Shown here one piece after another: positions 43,701 to 52,905 of a stretch of 64,000 nucleotides of DNA. A program made the translations under genes and the position numbers. Source of the DNA: Elysia crispata (taxonomy: Eukaryota; Mollusca; Gastropoda; Plakobranchidae); the NCBI GenBank assembly GCA_033675545.1, contig JAWDGP010004972.1, positions 136,001 through 200,000 of the forward strand. The letters run 5' to 3'. Numbering within the stretch: position 1 is the stretch's first letter; every line of letters begins with the position of its first letter. Below the pieces are notes generated by a model, which did not search any database, was not told the origin of the DNA, and saw only the letters and a list, made by a program, of their open reading frames with translations.

Positions 43701-45887
43701 CATGTGAGCAAAGTGGTGGGAATGACAGCAGGGTAATATTATTTGATTTGCAGAAGACGATGGCTCCAAGACTGATGTGGGAAGCATGGTTGTCAAGAAG
43801 CAAAAGGACTGGCTTCTCTTCAGTTGGTCTGGAGCATTTTAAAAAAGAAAGAAACGAAGTTTTCTGCTGTCATCCATCGTGATGCTTTTGGGTGACCTTC
43901 ACCTGCAATGCAAGTAGGTAGGTTTTCTTACTACACATCAAGGGTGCGCACTCTTGGGAAGACACAAAATGGCGGCATCCTGTTGCTGATAGCGTTGAGG
44001 GAACAACAAACAGTAACAAGAGCACCTCTTTCCTGGGATACCACAAATCCTACTCTCTTTGCCCCAGTCTCTGCGATTTGTTTAGTTGGCCTCTGAACGG
44101 TTGTGACACCCTTTATTCACAATTATAAATGCGGTCTGGTGTAAATGATTTCTCCTCCATAAGAATTGTCAAGTTGTCATAAAAACTGTTTACATTATGA
44201 TTGTTAAAGCATGCCATTCTTTGCAACAAAGTTGCTTCAGGAGTCCTCAAACTAACCATGAGGTGTTTTTTCCTGAAGCGTTTGGCCCAGTTTGACCCGC
44301 CATTTCATTTTCTGTCCAGGATAGTGGCACCTTTATATTGTTGCAATGGCACATTTATACGCTAGACATCGCATTTCAACTAGAGTGAGTCCATAAAAGA
44401 TCTTGGAAGCTTTAATTGAATATTGCACCAGATCATTTTCAATTTCATCAGTGAAAACTTTTCTGTGTGAAGAGTACCTGAAGGAAGCTTTCTCCAAATG
44501 TCCATCTTTTTGTTTTATTTGGACATAACGTTTCAATGTATTCTAATTAAGTCCAAAATCCTTGGCTGTTGGCTTGACTTTTGCTCCGCCAATCACCAAT
44601 TTTACAGCTTCCATCATAGTTTCTCTATGGGAGGTCCCACGATCAGTTTTCCTCTTGTAGTTCCTCATCATGAACAAGCAGTATCTGAAATATAAAAATA
44701 AAAGAGAAAGCCATAAGCATCTAACAGTACAGTGTATTAAAAAGTGCCATAACTTTATTAGACAATTTTCAAAAACATTTCAACATGGGGAACCGGCTGT
44801 GGTGGTGGTAGTTGTTTTGGTTTTGGCGGTGGGTGGGCGTATGGTTGGGGGAGGGAGGAGGTGGAGGACGCTAGATGTGTAAGTGTAATGTTTGGGTAAG
44901 GGAAGATGCTGTAGTTGGTGATTAATAGGGTTTATTGTTGATGTAGATATTTTCTCTTATGAGTGTAAAGGCTTTTTTAAGCCATAAAACTTGATTATCA
45001 GATGATTATTGCCCATCCTGATGTGGCTCTTCTGAAAAGCGTGACATTGTACCCCATCAAAAAGTGACTTCTTGCCCCCAGTGACATTTTTTAAAACATC
45101 AAATGGTTTACCATAGCTAACAACGTAAAGCTTAAATCGAATGGTAAACATAGTTAATACAATCTTTAGGTATCTATACACATTATTAAAATAATGAAAA
45201 TTGTCTCTCACCTGAATGAAAAAGACGATTTCCAGATCAGTTTCAAATTTATATGGAGGTTTCAACTTTCGATTCTGGCGGATTTCTCTCAAATGAATTA
45301 GGGTGAACTCCCCTAACTTTATGTGGAAAGTTGGGTCATTCTAAATGACGAAACAAACCATTTATTTTAGTTGTAGCTATTTTGGTTTTGCAAAAACAGC
45401 AAAAGTGACTTTTAGCCCCGTCTTCCCCTAATCCCTTGGCCTTGCACCATTTTTAGTTTCCACACTTGTCTTTTGTCTGTCTAAATTTACAGACCGGCCT
45501 ACATTTGTAAACTAAGTCAATTAATTGGCATACTTTGACCAAGAATATCATACAATGGCAAACGTGAAGGAATAAAATATGTAAACATTATTTGTATTTA
45601 TGGTCATTCTAATGAAAAAGGCGTTATCATTCAATTTGTAAAATATATATCATTTATTTACGGTCTTTATAAATCAATGGAGGCTCATAAGCTGGATGAT
45701 TTATTCAAAGAAATGTCCATGCTTTCCTATCAGCTCAGAGAGGACCATTCAACATCTACTCGACAAGTGGGACCTTTGTGCTGAGGAGTTGGACTACCCG
45801 GATATGGACCAACTGGAGTCCAAGTATAATAATTACGAAAAACATGTCATTGAACTCTTTGCTATCAAGAAAAAAGAGAAGAGATAG
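25662..45887 (+). CDS. METTL23: METTL23, methyltransferase-like protein 23 (5 coding exons)
   Basis: Coding exons are 25662-25745, 26561-26665, 27057-27294, 29466-29550 and 45734-45887. All introns are GT/AG, the phases agree (0,0,1,2), and the joined frame is 221 codons plus stop, close to vertebrate METTL23 (about 190 residues). The product is a class I SAM-dependent methyltransferase of the Methyltransf_16 family. Visible landmarks are the SYGLYIWPCSPVLAQYVW segment, the SAM-binding loop NVLEVGAGTALPGIVAAKCG, the post-loop acidic site TLSDH, VVGVTWG, the LASDCFYD motif and the C-terminal strand EKHVIELFAI. In mammals METTL23 is nuclear/cytoplasmic, and arginine methylation of histone H3 and interaction with GABPA have been reported; transferring that role here is inference. 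The start is the first ATG after a stop at 25617 in the same frame. The last intron is 16.2 kb and full of transposons. Gene identity is firm; transcript ends are not defined. Confidence 0.9.
26561..26665 (+). CDS. METTL23: METTL23 coding exon 2 (residues 29-63)
   Basis: Acceptor ATTGGCAG/GTAGCC, donor CTGGAG/GTAAGG, phase 0 at both ends. It encodes VAEESYGLYIWPCSPVLAQY and the helix up to the start of the SAM loop (KNVLE). Confidence 0.9.
27057..27294 (+). CDS. METTL23: METTL23 coding exon 3 (residues 64-143)
   Basis: Acceptor CACTTTTAG/GTAGGG, donor AAAG/GTATTT. It encodes the glycine-rich SAM loop VGAGTALPGIVAAKCG, the acidic TLSDH site and the LILASDCFYD motif, so it contains most of the cofactor pocket. 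Confidence 0.9.
27800..29450. other. METTL23: METTL23 intron 3, mostly unremarkable
   Basis: The intron (27295-29465) contains no coding fragment I can defend. At 29120-29190 a stretch with CTGTGGGTGTTAAATGCTCC and GTGGGTTTGAACCTCAC resembles the A and B boxes of a decayed tRNA-derived SINE, with low certainty. Confidence 0.35.
29466..29550 (+). CDS. METTL23: METTL23 coding exon 4 (residues 143-172)
   Basis: Acceptor TTTCCTCCAG/ACTTTG, donor CGAAG/GTAACA. It encodes DFEDVLMTMAFLLENNPNAE and VWVSYQDR, matching the family segment after the DCFYD motif. Confidence 0.9.
30298..31160 (-). pseudogene. Mutator-like transposase relic (C-terminal part)
   Basis: Minus-strand fragments are GHGGCHLIGQAKTKRGLANS then REEDCINHVGKRLGAALRNL (31150-31020), a segment with SEAADLLQQSYQTSQDCRGD (to 30856), and a basic tail with CSKKNFHSLKRVQFALILAA and LGFHEGEHDQRLGKARLKKK (30618-30298). 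The C-I/V-N-H-V-x-K-R block followed by the LQ-x-Y region and the Cys-Pro-Lys-type tail are characteristic of the Mutator-like transposase domain family common in invertebrate genomes. Frameshifts separate the blocks, and the N-terminal half is absent here. It sits in METTL23 intron 4. Confidence 0.55.
31499..33984 (-). mobile_element. hAT element with intact ends
   Basis: Terminal inverted repeats CAGGGGTGGGCAAC are perfect over 14 bp. The flanks are TTCTACCT (31491-31498) and TTCTATCT (33985-33992), an 8-bp target duplication with one mismatch, diagnostic of hAT. The 2486-bp element carries one transposase gene with few lesions and lies in METTL23 intron 4, opposite to the direction of transcription. 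Confidence 0.92.
31751..33562 (-). pseudogene. hAT transposase (BED finger, GTF2IRD2-like type), lightly broken
   Basis: The frame starts MEFRKKRKVDTERRAFNKDW at 33562. A BED-type zinc finger follows (CLLCNQ...NISRHYATKH), then the RNase H-like core with FSLALDERTDVDDTAQLLIF (first catalytic Asp region) and VTTDGCPSLTGKNVGLL. Next come the histidine/tryptophan block HCIIHQEVLC...AVRWLSVGKVL and the C-terminal dimerisation region with FGSTYICEQTF and MNINKTKLRSNL. The lesions seen are one in-frame TAA at 32879-32881, a frameshift near 32100 and a frameshift near 31890. About 600 codons in total, the usual size. The architecture matches the family that gave rise to vertebrate GTF2IRD2 and ZBED/FAM200-like genes. 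No sign of domestication is visible. Confidence 0.88.
34178..36853 (-). pseudogene. large unclassified transposon-like gene
   Basis: Successive minus-strand frames form one decayed protein. It has an N-terminal Ser/Thr/Asp-rich leader (36853-36120) holding a 66-bp coding repeat and one TAA (about 36648). A central domain (36116-35331) carries SEVWVKVGGDHGQGSLKFSL and NILIAMANIKDPRENMEIFF. After a frameshift come GDYDFLCKIYGISGANGNYP and CLWCLTKKSE (35391-35098), then a segment with SYNNSIHEPIIRHPI. The C-terminal end reads ILPKHHVLEHHCIPF and GLGLLGEQGGELLHSTIRKI (34690-34178). G-G-D-H-G-x-G-S-x-K and G-x-G-x-x-G-E-Q-x-x-E-x-x-H blocks occur in a multicopy metazoan family usually labelled uncharacterized. 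The spaced acidic residues suggest a DDE/D-type transposase, but I cannot name the superfamily. No terminal repeats were found. Confidence 0.5.
36403..36617 (-). repeat. 66-bp coding minisatellite, about 3.2 copies
   Basis: Tandem 66-bp units encode LTDSTTLDIDGALINTALSD (22 residues per unit with DD) on the minus strand. Copies differ by one to three bases. It is in frame within the acidic leader of the transposon-like gene at 34178-36853. Confidence 0.9.
37060..37830 (-). pseudogene. Mutator-like transposase relic (N-terminal and middle part)
   Basis: The frame 37816-37496 reads ...MTSLLSGMGPYYLKFCESLE and TFNTIVKRLYSQNKRLTDKV, the N-terminal helical region. A second frame continues with SFDRSWLTRGHKFMIGIGCV then IDVLTVHRAV, the conserved D-x-S-W-x-x-R-G-H block with its first catalytic Asp. 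Further fragments (GANGGKGGRSALESIRHKMC and SEGDSKAHKSSLKYN) match the following blocks. Multiple stops are present. It is a separate copy from the relic at 30298, because both contain the K-x-x-C-V/I-N/D block. It adjoins a piggyBac relic on its upstream side. Confidence 0.55.
37864..39420 (-). pseudogene. piggyBac transposase relic
   Basis: Minus-strand blocks in order are a leader ending PPFTGNPWLQVEMKEF (39418-39122), KPIDFYMLFINDDVIQTMKQ with ETNRYARQLIFQK and SMFRTWKTVTKTEIYNFLAL (39130-38896), QNLCIDEAMCPWRGRSLMRV with WGIKFYELCESSSGYV (about 38225-38090, first catalytic Asp in DE), and MEPLLNFGHCLYVDNYYCNP (38073-37864, second Asp). The C-terminal third with the last aspartates is lost, where the Mutator-like relic begins. 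Frameshifts and stops occur between blocks. An AT-rich interruption of about 600 bp (38280-38890) suggests an intron or insertion. Confidence 0.7.
39511..39995 (-). repeat. direct duplication of a 110-bp coding-like segment
   Basis: The segments 39511-39622 and 39883-39995 are clearly related and about 372 bp apart. On the minus strand they read SPISSSSELTTLQS and SPVSVSSELTTLQ. They lie just upstream of the piggyBac relic and may be a duplicated leader exon of it. Confidence 0.6.
40000..40570. other. no supported feature
   Basis: This is AT-rich sequence inside METTL23 intron 4. A plus-strand frame at 40349-40579 has no recognisable content. Confidence 0.35.
40650..40755 (-). pseudogene. 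transposon N-terminal fragment (piggyBac-like leader)
   Basis: The minus strand reads KRMSVADAMDLILKDPDFEA then ESDDQT and a stop. The pattern of basic residues, a short helix and an acidic run is the layout of piggyBac-type leaders elsewhere in this window. It is too short for a firm family call. Confidence 0.35.
41190..42180 (-). pseudogene. piggyBac relic with internal deletion
   Basis: Fragments on the minus strand are an acidic leader (about 42180-42050), FFRLFSLDSFIQLMAEQINL (41961-41776), IRRLPAYIMFWSSDPLLHVP then AVAGVMSRNRYQAISRYFHI (41739-41440), and directly after it the C-terminal block CGFWCLFELACVNAYVLYRK with DKPKTHLQTARALCNES (about 41390-41230). The I-x-R-L-P-x-Y / W-S-S-D-P / M-S-R-N-R-Y blocks resemble the PGBD4-type subfamily. 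The whole catalytic centre between 41440 and 41390 has been deleted. Confidence 0.7.
42452..45428 (-). mobile_element. pogo/Tigger-like element with 28-bp inverted repeats
   Basis: Ends read inward are GGGGAAGGCGGGGTTAAAAG (left) and GGGGAAGACGGGGCTAAAAG (right), each continuing TCAYTTTT; 25 of 28 positions are identical. They are flanked by TA at 42450-42451 and 45429-45430. The motif AAAAAGTCA and its complement recur just inside both ends (42640-42700, 45050-45090), suggesting subterminal transposase sites. The 2977-bp element carries a decayed transposase and sits in METTL23 intron 4, 305 bp from the last exon. Confidence 0.88.
42697..44680 (-). pseudogene. pogo/jerky-type transposase, broken
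   Basis: Minus-strand order: an N-terminal psq-like helix-turn-helix (REMMEAVKLVIGGA-type segment, about 44650-44530); a CENP-B-like second helix region with FTDEIENDLVQYSIKASKIF and YGLTLVEMRCLAYKCA (44536-44333); and the DDE domain, of which MLLDNHASHISLGAIVFCKS with LLSFPPLCSHELQPLDKSVY and GPFK is clear (43803-43540). A C-terminal region follows with FQSTDIFPLDRHAIS (43568-43329), a basic linker, an acidic Ser/Asp stretch, and a final part reading KEGDYVLVKFDWKKKK and YYIGQVESIDIENSTIDALF (43190-42697). This last part looks like the Tudor/chromo-like tail seen in some jerky-type elements. The LLDNH and PP-x-x-S-H-x-L-Q-P-L-D motifs are textbook pogo-superfamily. Frameshifts and a stop in the HTH make it a pseudogene. 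Confidence 0.82.
45734..45887 (+). CDS. METTL23: METTL23 terminal coding exon (residues 172-221)
   Basis: Acceptor TTTCCTATCAG/CTCAGAG completes the split Ser codon and gives RSSERTIQHLLDKWDL, then YEKHVIELFAIKKKEKR and TAG. The alignment with vertebrate METTL23 around this junction needs no gap. This acceptor was preferred over nearby AGs because only it keeps both phase and length. Confidence 0.85.
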
Positions 45888-46545
45888 CAACATATGAATC
45901 ACTTGCAATGCATGATGATCTAACTTTTATTCCTTGCTACAAAAGTGTAAATATTAGTCTTCTCATCTTATTTTACTCACTCCTGCACACACTATACATC
46001 ACTTAGTAAATTTTCCAAGCAGGGTTGTATCCTTCACAGGTTGTTTCTCTGCAAGTGCAACTTGTCAATTCATTGGTCTTGACCTATGAACTGAGTGGTT
46101 ACTTATTCATCGCTATAATCAACTGGACATGTCCGAATGATACCAGTGCAGCAGTGGCATTCACATTACTCAGGTCCTGAAATCTTTGTGTGGTATCAGT
46201 AATAGTTCAAGGCAGTAGGGTGGAAGTTGGCATTTGGGATTATGGAGTATTACTTATAAAAGTTTTTTTTTTATAATGAAAAAAAAAAAATGATTGTACA
46301 ACTAGCGATATTAAGAATAACACATCTCTGAGGGGAATTTTTTTTTTCTTTGAAGAACCAGTCTTGTATTTTATATGTCTCTCCTTAGCCTTGATCAAAT
46401 TGGATTGAATAGCAGATGCATACTTTGGTTCACTTTTGAAAGCCTGAATGGTTTAAATTTAATTTCATAAAATATGGCTGTTTTGATTTCAGGGTAACTT
46501 TGTTTACCTTGCAGTAAAGCTCGCATCAAGGAGAATTATTCTAAA
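45888..46545 (+). other. METTL23: METTL23 3' flank
   Basis: The stretch after the METTL23 stop contains no recognisable gene. I saw no canonical AATAAA close to the stop, so the 3' end is undefined. Confidence 0.35.
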
Positions 46546-46547
46546 TA

Positions 46548-47096
46548 CAGTGGAATCAATATTTAACAACACCTTGAATAGCAACAACCATCGCTAGAAC
46601 GACACATCTAAAAATCCCTGGCTTTTCCTTTATTAAGTCATTCAATTTATTTCTCAATGACGAGTAGCGATACTGCTTCACTAATAACAACAGCTAGATC
46701 TGAGGGTACAAAAAGAAAGAAAGCACCAAAATTTTTAATAGGAAAAAAATCTGGAGCATTTTGTCTAGCCTGCATTGTTAACGGTACAAACGAACAAGCG
46801 ATGCAGACTTTCATGCCTTTGCTCTACACAGTTCGCTCCCATTAAACGTAGTCTAGGCCTAGTATCAGTATCACTAGAGCTCTGGTATCACACAGCGTGT
46901 CACAGTGGTCCAGCGAGCTGCGCGTGGTACACAAGACCTATGCATCTCACCCACAGCAAGAATTTCGAAAACCACATACCTCCCATTCATTACAATGAGT
47001 TCTTCTTTTTTTCCTTTTGTGGGAATAACGACAACCCTTGCTATAACGATATTTTATGAAAAGATCAAGAGATGTCGTTATTCCCGAGTTGCACTG
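46548..47096. mobile_element. small pogo-like MITE
   Basis: Ends read inward are CAGTGGAATCAATATTTAAC (left) and CAGTGCAACTCGGGAATAAC (right). Both are bordered by TA (46546-46547 and 47097-47098). CAGTG-plus-AA termini with TA duplication are typical of Tigger/pogo-derived elements. A 62-codon plus-strand frame inside (46657-46845) is not recognisable as transposase. The inverted repeats are short and diverged, so this is moderate evidence. Confidence 0.55.
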
Positions 47097-47098
47097 TA

Positions 47099-49955
47099 AG
47101 AGAGGCTGTTATTCTTGTAAACAGAAGATCTATGTTTTTCTTATATTTGTTGATCATAAATGCCCTGTCTCTGGGACTTTTTAAGCAAGGATATTACATT
47201 ATTTGCTTTTTTTACACATGGTACAGTCCCCCCTGGCATAAAACATGTTTCGGGCTCAAGCACACTTAGTGGCTCTCTCTGAATTTTTGCTATATATTAC
47301 ATGCCTTTAAGCAGAGTAACTTCTGTTTTGTACACGTTTCATTTACAAGACCCTCAATAATTTCATGATGACCAGAGTGTGCTATAGAGCACGCACTGAT
47401 GATGACTAATCTGAATTCTAACAATCTATACTGCAGCAGTGCGTGTGTAACAGAAACACAAGGAACGCACATTATCTAGCCTAAGGCAAAGCTACACACA
47501 GAGGAAAAAAAAATACAAAGAGAGTCGGGAGGAGTGAGAAAGTGAGGCTTGCCAAGATTTCACCTTTGCGCCTTGCTATCTGCTAATCCTGATTATGTTT
47601 GTTTCCTTACCTGCCTTGATACTTCTTTCCATTAAAATTACGTCAACTAGATCTAGATCAAATTCCCTTTAACTTTATTCATAGGTGATCAACAAATCTT
47701 TCATGTCATGCTTTTCCCAATTGATTGTTCCAATTTTATCATGCCCATGGTAATTTTTAATAACTAAAAAACAAAAAAAAAAAAAAACCTGAAAAAAAAA
47801 AACAATACATGTAACTACAATGGCAGGCAAAAATGACACCTCATTGTTTGCGAAAACATGTCTTACAAAGAGAAGGAAACAACTCAAGAATTTTTCTACA
47901 GCATGCCTTGGCATTAAGCACTCTCATGCATTCCCCTGATGACTGTGCTTAAGGCCAGCATATACTGTAACTCTTTCTTTATACTGTAGTGGATCACTTT
48001 GTTTTCCTCCACTGACCACCTGACAAGAGTCATTTGTCATGACTGTCAGGTGGAATGTGGTCAACTTCTCACTATTTATCAGTTTATTTTGTTTAAATCC
48101 TGTCTAAAAGTAGCGTATACTGCAGTGTTTTATTCTTTACACATGCTTTATGCTATATTTTTGTATAAAATAAAAAAAATTCATTTAAAAAAATCTATAC
48201 TTTGAATTTAAAAAAAACCAGCATTTTGTTCAGCACGCAATAGTACATTGCAAGCATCCCTGTGGAATTTCAAGCTGGAAATGTTGGTTTTTAAGCTATG
48301 GACAATTTATGGTGGTTGTCTATTGCTATTCGCGCCTCTGGAAGTATCTACCACAGAACGTATCTGATAATTCTAAGTTAAAGAGATAACATGCGGTTGT
48401 TTCATTGAATTGATATTGGCAAAGACCTTGAGTCCCAAACATGCAACTACCTGGTATATTGTGTGCATGTGGTAAATGGGTGTACAAGATGTACTCACTT
48501 CGAAAGACTGTGAATGACACAACTTTATACATGTATTATACTTAAGAACTTGATGCATTTTGTTAGAGTGGATCTGTGGGTGAAGTTTGTTGAGTGTCTT
48601 TAAATCTGATTATTTCCGTTATTTTATAACACAGCTTAAGTGAGAGGGAAGAAAACTTCACAGCAAGTAAAGTCTCTTTATTCTGTGGGTGCTTGACAAC
48701 CTTCATCTCCTTATTTTTTGGTTTCTGGTTCTGAGATTATGACTCTAACCAGAAGTAGGTTTAATATTTCTTTTTACCTTAATAAAAGAAAATAAGAAAA
48801 TATATATACATACTGAATTTTAATCCATCTAGATCAATGTCCCAGGCAGTACAAAAAAAAATTAAAGAAAAATTTGGGATTTAGGCTGAAAAGTACATTT
48901 GAAAGTTCATTTTATACTTATTGTAATTAATTCATCAAAATTTGTTTCTAAATGGTTTATGATGAACCAAAGAACATTTAAAAGACTGTTGTCAGCAGGT
49001 TACAATGTTCAAAGCAAGCTGTGTTTTTTTTTTTACACAACTTATTGTTATTTTCTAGATATTAATATTTACTTTAATGGAATGAAAAACTGGAAAGACA
49101 AATCAATTAACTGAAATTTTACTTCCTCCAGCATAAAGACAAAAGTGCCATGGAAACAACATTACCTTTTCTTCCAGGGTGGTGTTTGTGAATGTAAACA
49201 TCACTTTTGCTTCTTTTGCAAGCATTTCACTCTTCTATACCATTTAATATTTAAGATATTGACCAGATCCACCAATTGCCGACAAGGAACAAAAGAAACA
49301 TTCATGTTAAGCCATTATTTAATTTGTCTTGCATGAGTTAAACAGATTTTGACTACATGTAGTATTAAATCTAGAATAATTATAAGCTTTAGCAATCTAG
49401 GGTAACCCAATGAATTGTTTAAGATCAGGGTCGTGAAATTTTTTTCTGTAATATTGTCTGAGCAATTGGGATGTTTTTCCTTTGCTTTGAAGGGTACTTT
49501 TTTACCACATCAGGGCGAGAACTGCATTTATCTGTAATGAGTCATCAGCACCATATTGTGGTCTTGGTGGAGAGATAAACTGAAAAGAGAGCTGCTTAAA
49601 AGATTGTCCCCAAATTTAATTTACTGTTTTGCTTGAGACTTCTCATTCATTTAAGAATGTCTACATGAAAACTTGAGAAGAACTCCATTGTCTAATGGTT
49701 CTATATATTTTAAAACTGCTATGAGTGGCTCTGTAGGAGATAAATCTGTTATTATTGTAAAATTTGCTTTTCTTTATGTTCATTGTAAATTTTGCCTGTC
49801 TTCAGTGCAGTTGTATGGCTCTGGAGGATAATGATATTTTCGTGAAGTTTGCTTTCTTTCAATATAGTTGTCTTCCCCACCTGTCCATTCAAACAGGCAA
49901 TCAGGCAATCAGGCTTGTATGTGAACCGTGGGAGTTTTCAATAGTAGCAGTAAAA
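47099..49955. other. no supported gene
   Basis: Short frames only, none with a recognisable motif or splice context. The sequence is AT-rich and intergenic between the convergent METTL23 and FAM241B genes. Confidence 0.4.
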
Positions 49956-50130
49956 CTAAAAGATCTCACCACAAATTTTTCTGTCACACTGCACGTGTTT
50001 CAAAAGCAACCGACATATAAGGTCAGGAGCGCAACTTAGGTCATACCTGAAGAGAGCAGAGCAGAAAGAACACTTGTCCTCTTCTTGGAACATGTGTAGT
50101 GTAACAGAAAAACTTGTGTTAAGATCTTTT
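49956..50130. repeat. imperfect fold-back (inverted) repeat
   Basis: About 45 bp at 49960-50010 (including TTTTTCTGTCACACTGCACG) is the imperfect reverse complement of 50085-50130 (including CATGTGTAGTGTAACAGAAA). The arms are separated by about 75 bp. The same short peptide-like reading (FSVTLH-V/M-FQ) appears on opposite strands because of the palindrome. It may be a small MITE. Confidence 0.6.
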
Positions 50131-50132
50131 AT

Positions 50133-50134
<2 letters not shown>

Positions 50135-50170
<36 letters not shown>
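50135..50170. repeat. (AT)n microsatellite
   Basis: About 18 AT units adjoin the right arm of the fold-back repeat. Confidence 0.95.
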
Positions 50171-50175
<5 letters not shown>

Positions 50176-50189
50176 CACACACATATGCA

Positions 50190-52175
50190 TGTAAATTCTT
50201 GGAAATAAAATAATGTAAAACATTCTTTTGTATGTCAAGTAAACTTTATTGTTTTCCAATAATAAATAAATTTTCTAAATCACCAAGACATTTTTGTAGT
50301 AGCTTTTTTTTATGTTACATGAATTTGTTTACTGTGTTGATTTCTTTCGTTCCTATTACAGCCATATCTTATTTTTCATTGAGTGAGAAGCATTAACTAT
50401 GAGGAAGAAGTTTATTGCTCCCTTTTAGGTACCGGTACTATTTCAGTATTGTGGTATTGTCTTCTAAACAATACAGTGGTCTAGCACAATTGTATTCATT
50501 CATGTGCAGATTTGATCTCAACCAAAACTCATATTATCTTTTAAGCAATTCCATAGTCCACCAGGCTACGAAATGAGATAATGGCTATAAAGAATAAGAT
50601 TTTTGCCAAAGAAAAAAAAAAAGAAAGCCTGATCGATAAAAGATAATGCCTCACGACATTATTTATGAGGAGAAAATACATCCATTTTTGTTACCTTTTT
50701 TTGTACTGTGATTACATTGCGATTTTACATTTATTGTAATCAAAGAAAAATTTAATATGTAAAATAAGTGGCAAGAGAAAATATGCAAGCGTTTTGAGAT
50801 GTACACTAAGCCTAACGCATTATCTTCAACAAATCAAAGTAAAAGCCTCTTAATATTCTATGATAGGCGTTTATTTAAAGGTAAAAAATATCTTTGAAAT
50901 TAAATCCAATTACTCAGTAAGCCAGGATTATCGAATCTTCATCTACCTTAGCTTAAAGTCCATGTTTTAAAGTGGAATGAATTTAACAAAATGGCAAATT
51001 GATCCATTAACTACACTAGTGCACTTGTTGTAAAAACAGTAGGAATCTGTACTTTATTTAACTTGAAGTGAAAGTCCTGAATCCAATTTAAAAAATTTGC
51101 ATATAAATTATAATAATATATTCATGTGATGTATCGACAATTAATCTTCTATTCACTTGTAAAATATGAAAAAAAATTTTTGTAAACATTGGAAATATTA
51201 TTTTAAAAAAATTGGCAAAGAAAAGGACAAAGTTTAGAAGAAAATTGTGTCGTACCCTACATATTCTTTACATAGGAGCAGATGATAGCACATGTAATAG
51301 AACTTAAATTTATAAAAAAATTGGGGTTTCTTATACATTGTTTGGTGGTAATCTTTTTTCTAAATGTACTACATCTAAAAGAATTCAGATTCAAGCTGGC
51401 CACATAGATGCATAAACTTTATTTTCCCCCAGATTTTGTTTACTTGCAAAACAAGAAATGAGCTCATGATTTTGTGCTACACTATTGAATTTTCCCCCTT
51501 TCTAACCCACTTAAAAAAAAGTAGGTCTCTACTATTTCTAAATTTGACTTAACCCAGAACGTCTGCCTATACTTAGAATAAAAAAATTCTAAAGGATCAG
51601 AGACGACGATGAAAAAAAAATTCCTCCTTGTCATAAAGTTTGATGGATATCAAGACAACTGACAATATTCAATCACTGACATCTTGAGCTTCATACCTTG
51701 ATTATGTTAAAGCTGGTCCCAAATCAACAAATCAGGACTGCTTAAATCAATGCTGCTCTTTTAAATACAAGATATTCTTGTGGAGGAAATGCATATTTCC
51801 TGGTCCCTTTCATCCGCCAAAAATTAGAAAGATTTACAAAAAGATGTAGGCTGAGACCTTACATTATCATTCATCAATTTTCAAAAAGGTCTGCTGGCGA
51901 TCCTCTACATGTTTCAAGCAATTCCCACAATTCTTAAAGTCATCAAATTCACTCCGAGTCCTAGCCAATGTCTCTCAACCTAAATGACAAATTGCATGAA
52001 AGGTTACTCCAACTTATATAAGCTAGTGATTGTAAAGCAACACCAAACAATTACATAGCATTAACTGCAAATTCTGGTCAACAACAAGTGAGGAAAGAAA
52101 GAAGGACTGTTTTAAAAAAAAAGCTTCTTTTGCTTCTGATCATTGACTACCTACTGAAAGCATCATAAGTTAGTT
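50190..52175. other. no supported gene
   Basis: Very AT-rich sequence with poly-A runs and no frames above 60 codons. It lies downstream of FAM241B. Confidence 0.4.
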
Positions 52176-52179
52176 TGCC

Positions 52180-52180
52180 C

Positions 52181-52211
<31 letters not shown>

Positions 52212-52216
52212 CCTCT

Positions 52217-52257
<41 letters not shown>

Positions 52258-52375
52258 TCCCTCCCTCTCTCTCCGTCTGTCTGTCTGTCTCTCTCTCCCT
52301 CTCTTTTTCGCTCTCTCTCTCTCTCTCCCTCTCTTTTTCGCTCTCTCTCTCTCTCTCACCCTCTCTTTTTCTCTC
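52180..52375. repeat. CT-rich compound microsatellite
   Basis: CT runs are mixed with CCCTCT, GTCTGT and CTCTTTTTCG blocks. The last block is repeated twice, about 35 bp apart. One strand is almost purely pyrimidine. Confidence 0.95.
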
Positions 52376-52840
52376 GACCCAGCCCCATTTACCTAGAAGA
52401 AATAACAGTGGAACTGATGCATGACAGTAACATTATTGGTAACAGTTCTTACAAATCTTTCTGAAAAATTATAATGCATTTTATCTCACATATGTGGGGT
52501 ATAGATCATAACATGTTATACATATAATAAAATTGAAAGGAAATTGATTTTAAGATGGAGATAAAAAAAAAAGCAGAATAATTATACCATCTAGGACATG
52601 TGACGAATTTTATTTCCATCAATATCAGCTTTCCATTATAAAGAAAAAAAAAAAAATCCCTGCACATTATTTCAATAGAGATGAATACAGCGATCTTTGA
52701 AAAAAAAACCAAATTATGCCATATTTGAATAATCTTATTGATCTAAACAAACTGAAACTGATCAAAAAGTAATCTTTTATTGCAAGTTACATGCTGATTT
52801 TAAAATTATATTACATGATAAACCCCTGATCATTCACTGA

Positions 52841-52846
52841 TTTATT
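52841..52846 (-). terminator. FAM241B: candidate polyadenylation signal for FAM241B
   Basis: AATAAA on the minus strand lies 60 bp beyond the FAM241B stop codon. A second AATAAA lies near 52772. The distance is short but reasonable for a small gene. Confidence 0.45.
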
Positions 52847-52905
52847 CTGGCTGCCAAAAGTATTCAACCCAGCACCCAAAAGTCTAAAAAACCACCAGCT
52901 TAACT

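Noticed and set aside
45743-45887. Alternative acceptor for the last METTL23 exon at 45743
   Set aside because: It also fits phase but deletes three residues relative to the family, while the acceptor at 45734 has a better pyrimidine tract and aligns without a gap.
46657-46845. 62-codon frame as an extra METTL23 or new gene exon
   Set aside because: It lies inside a TA-flanked element with CAGTG termini and has no recognisable domain.
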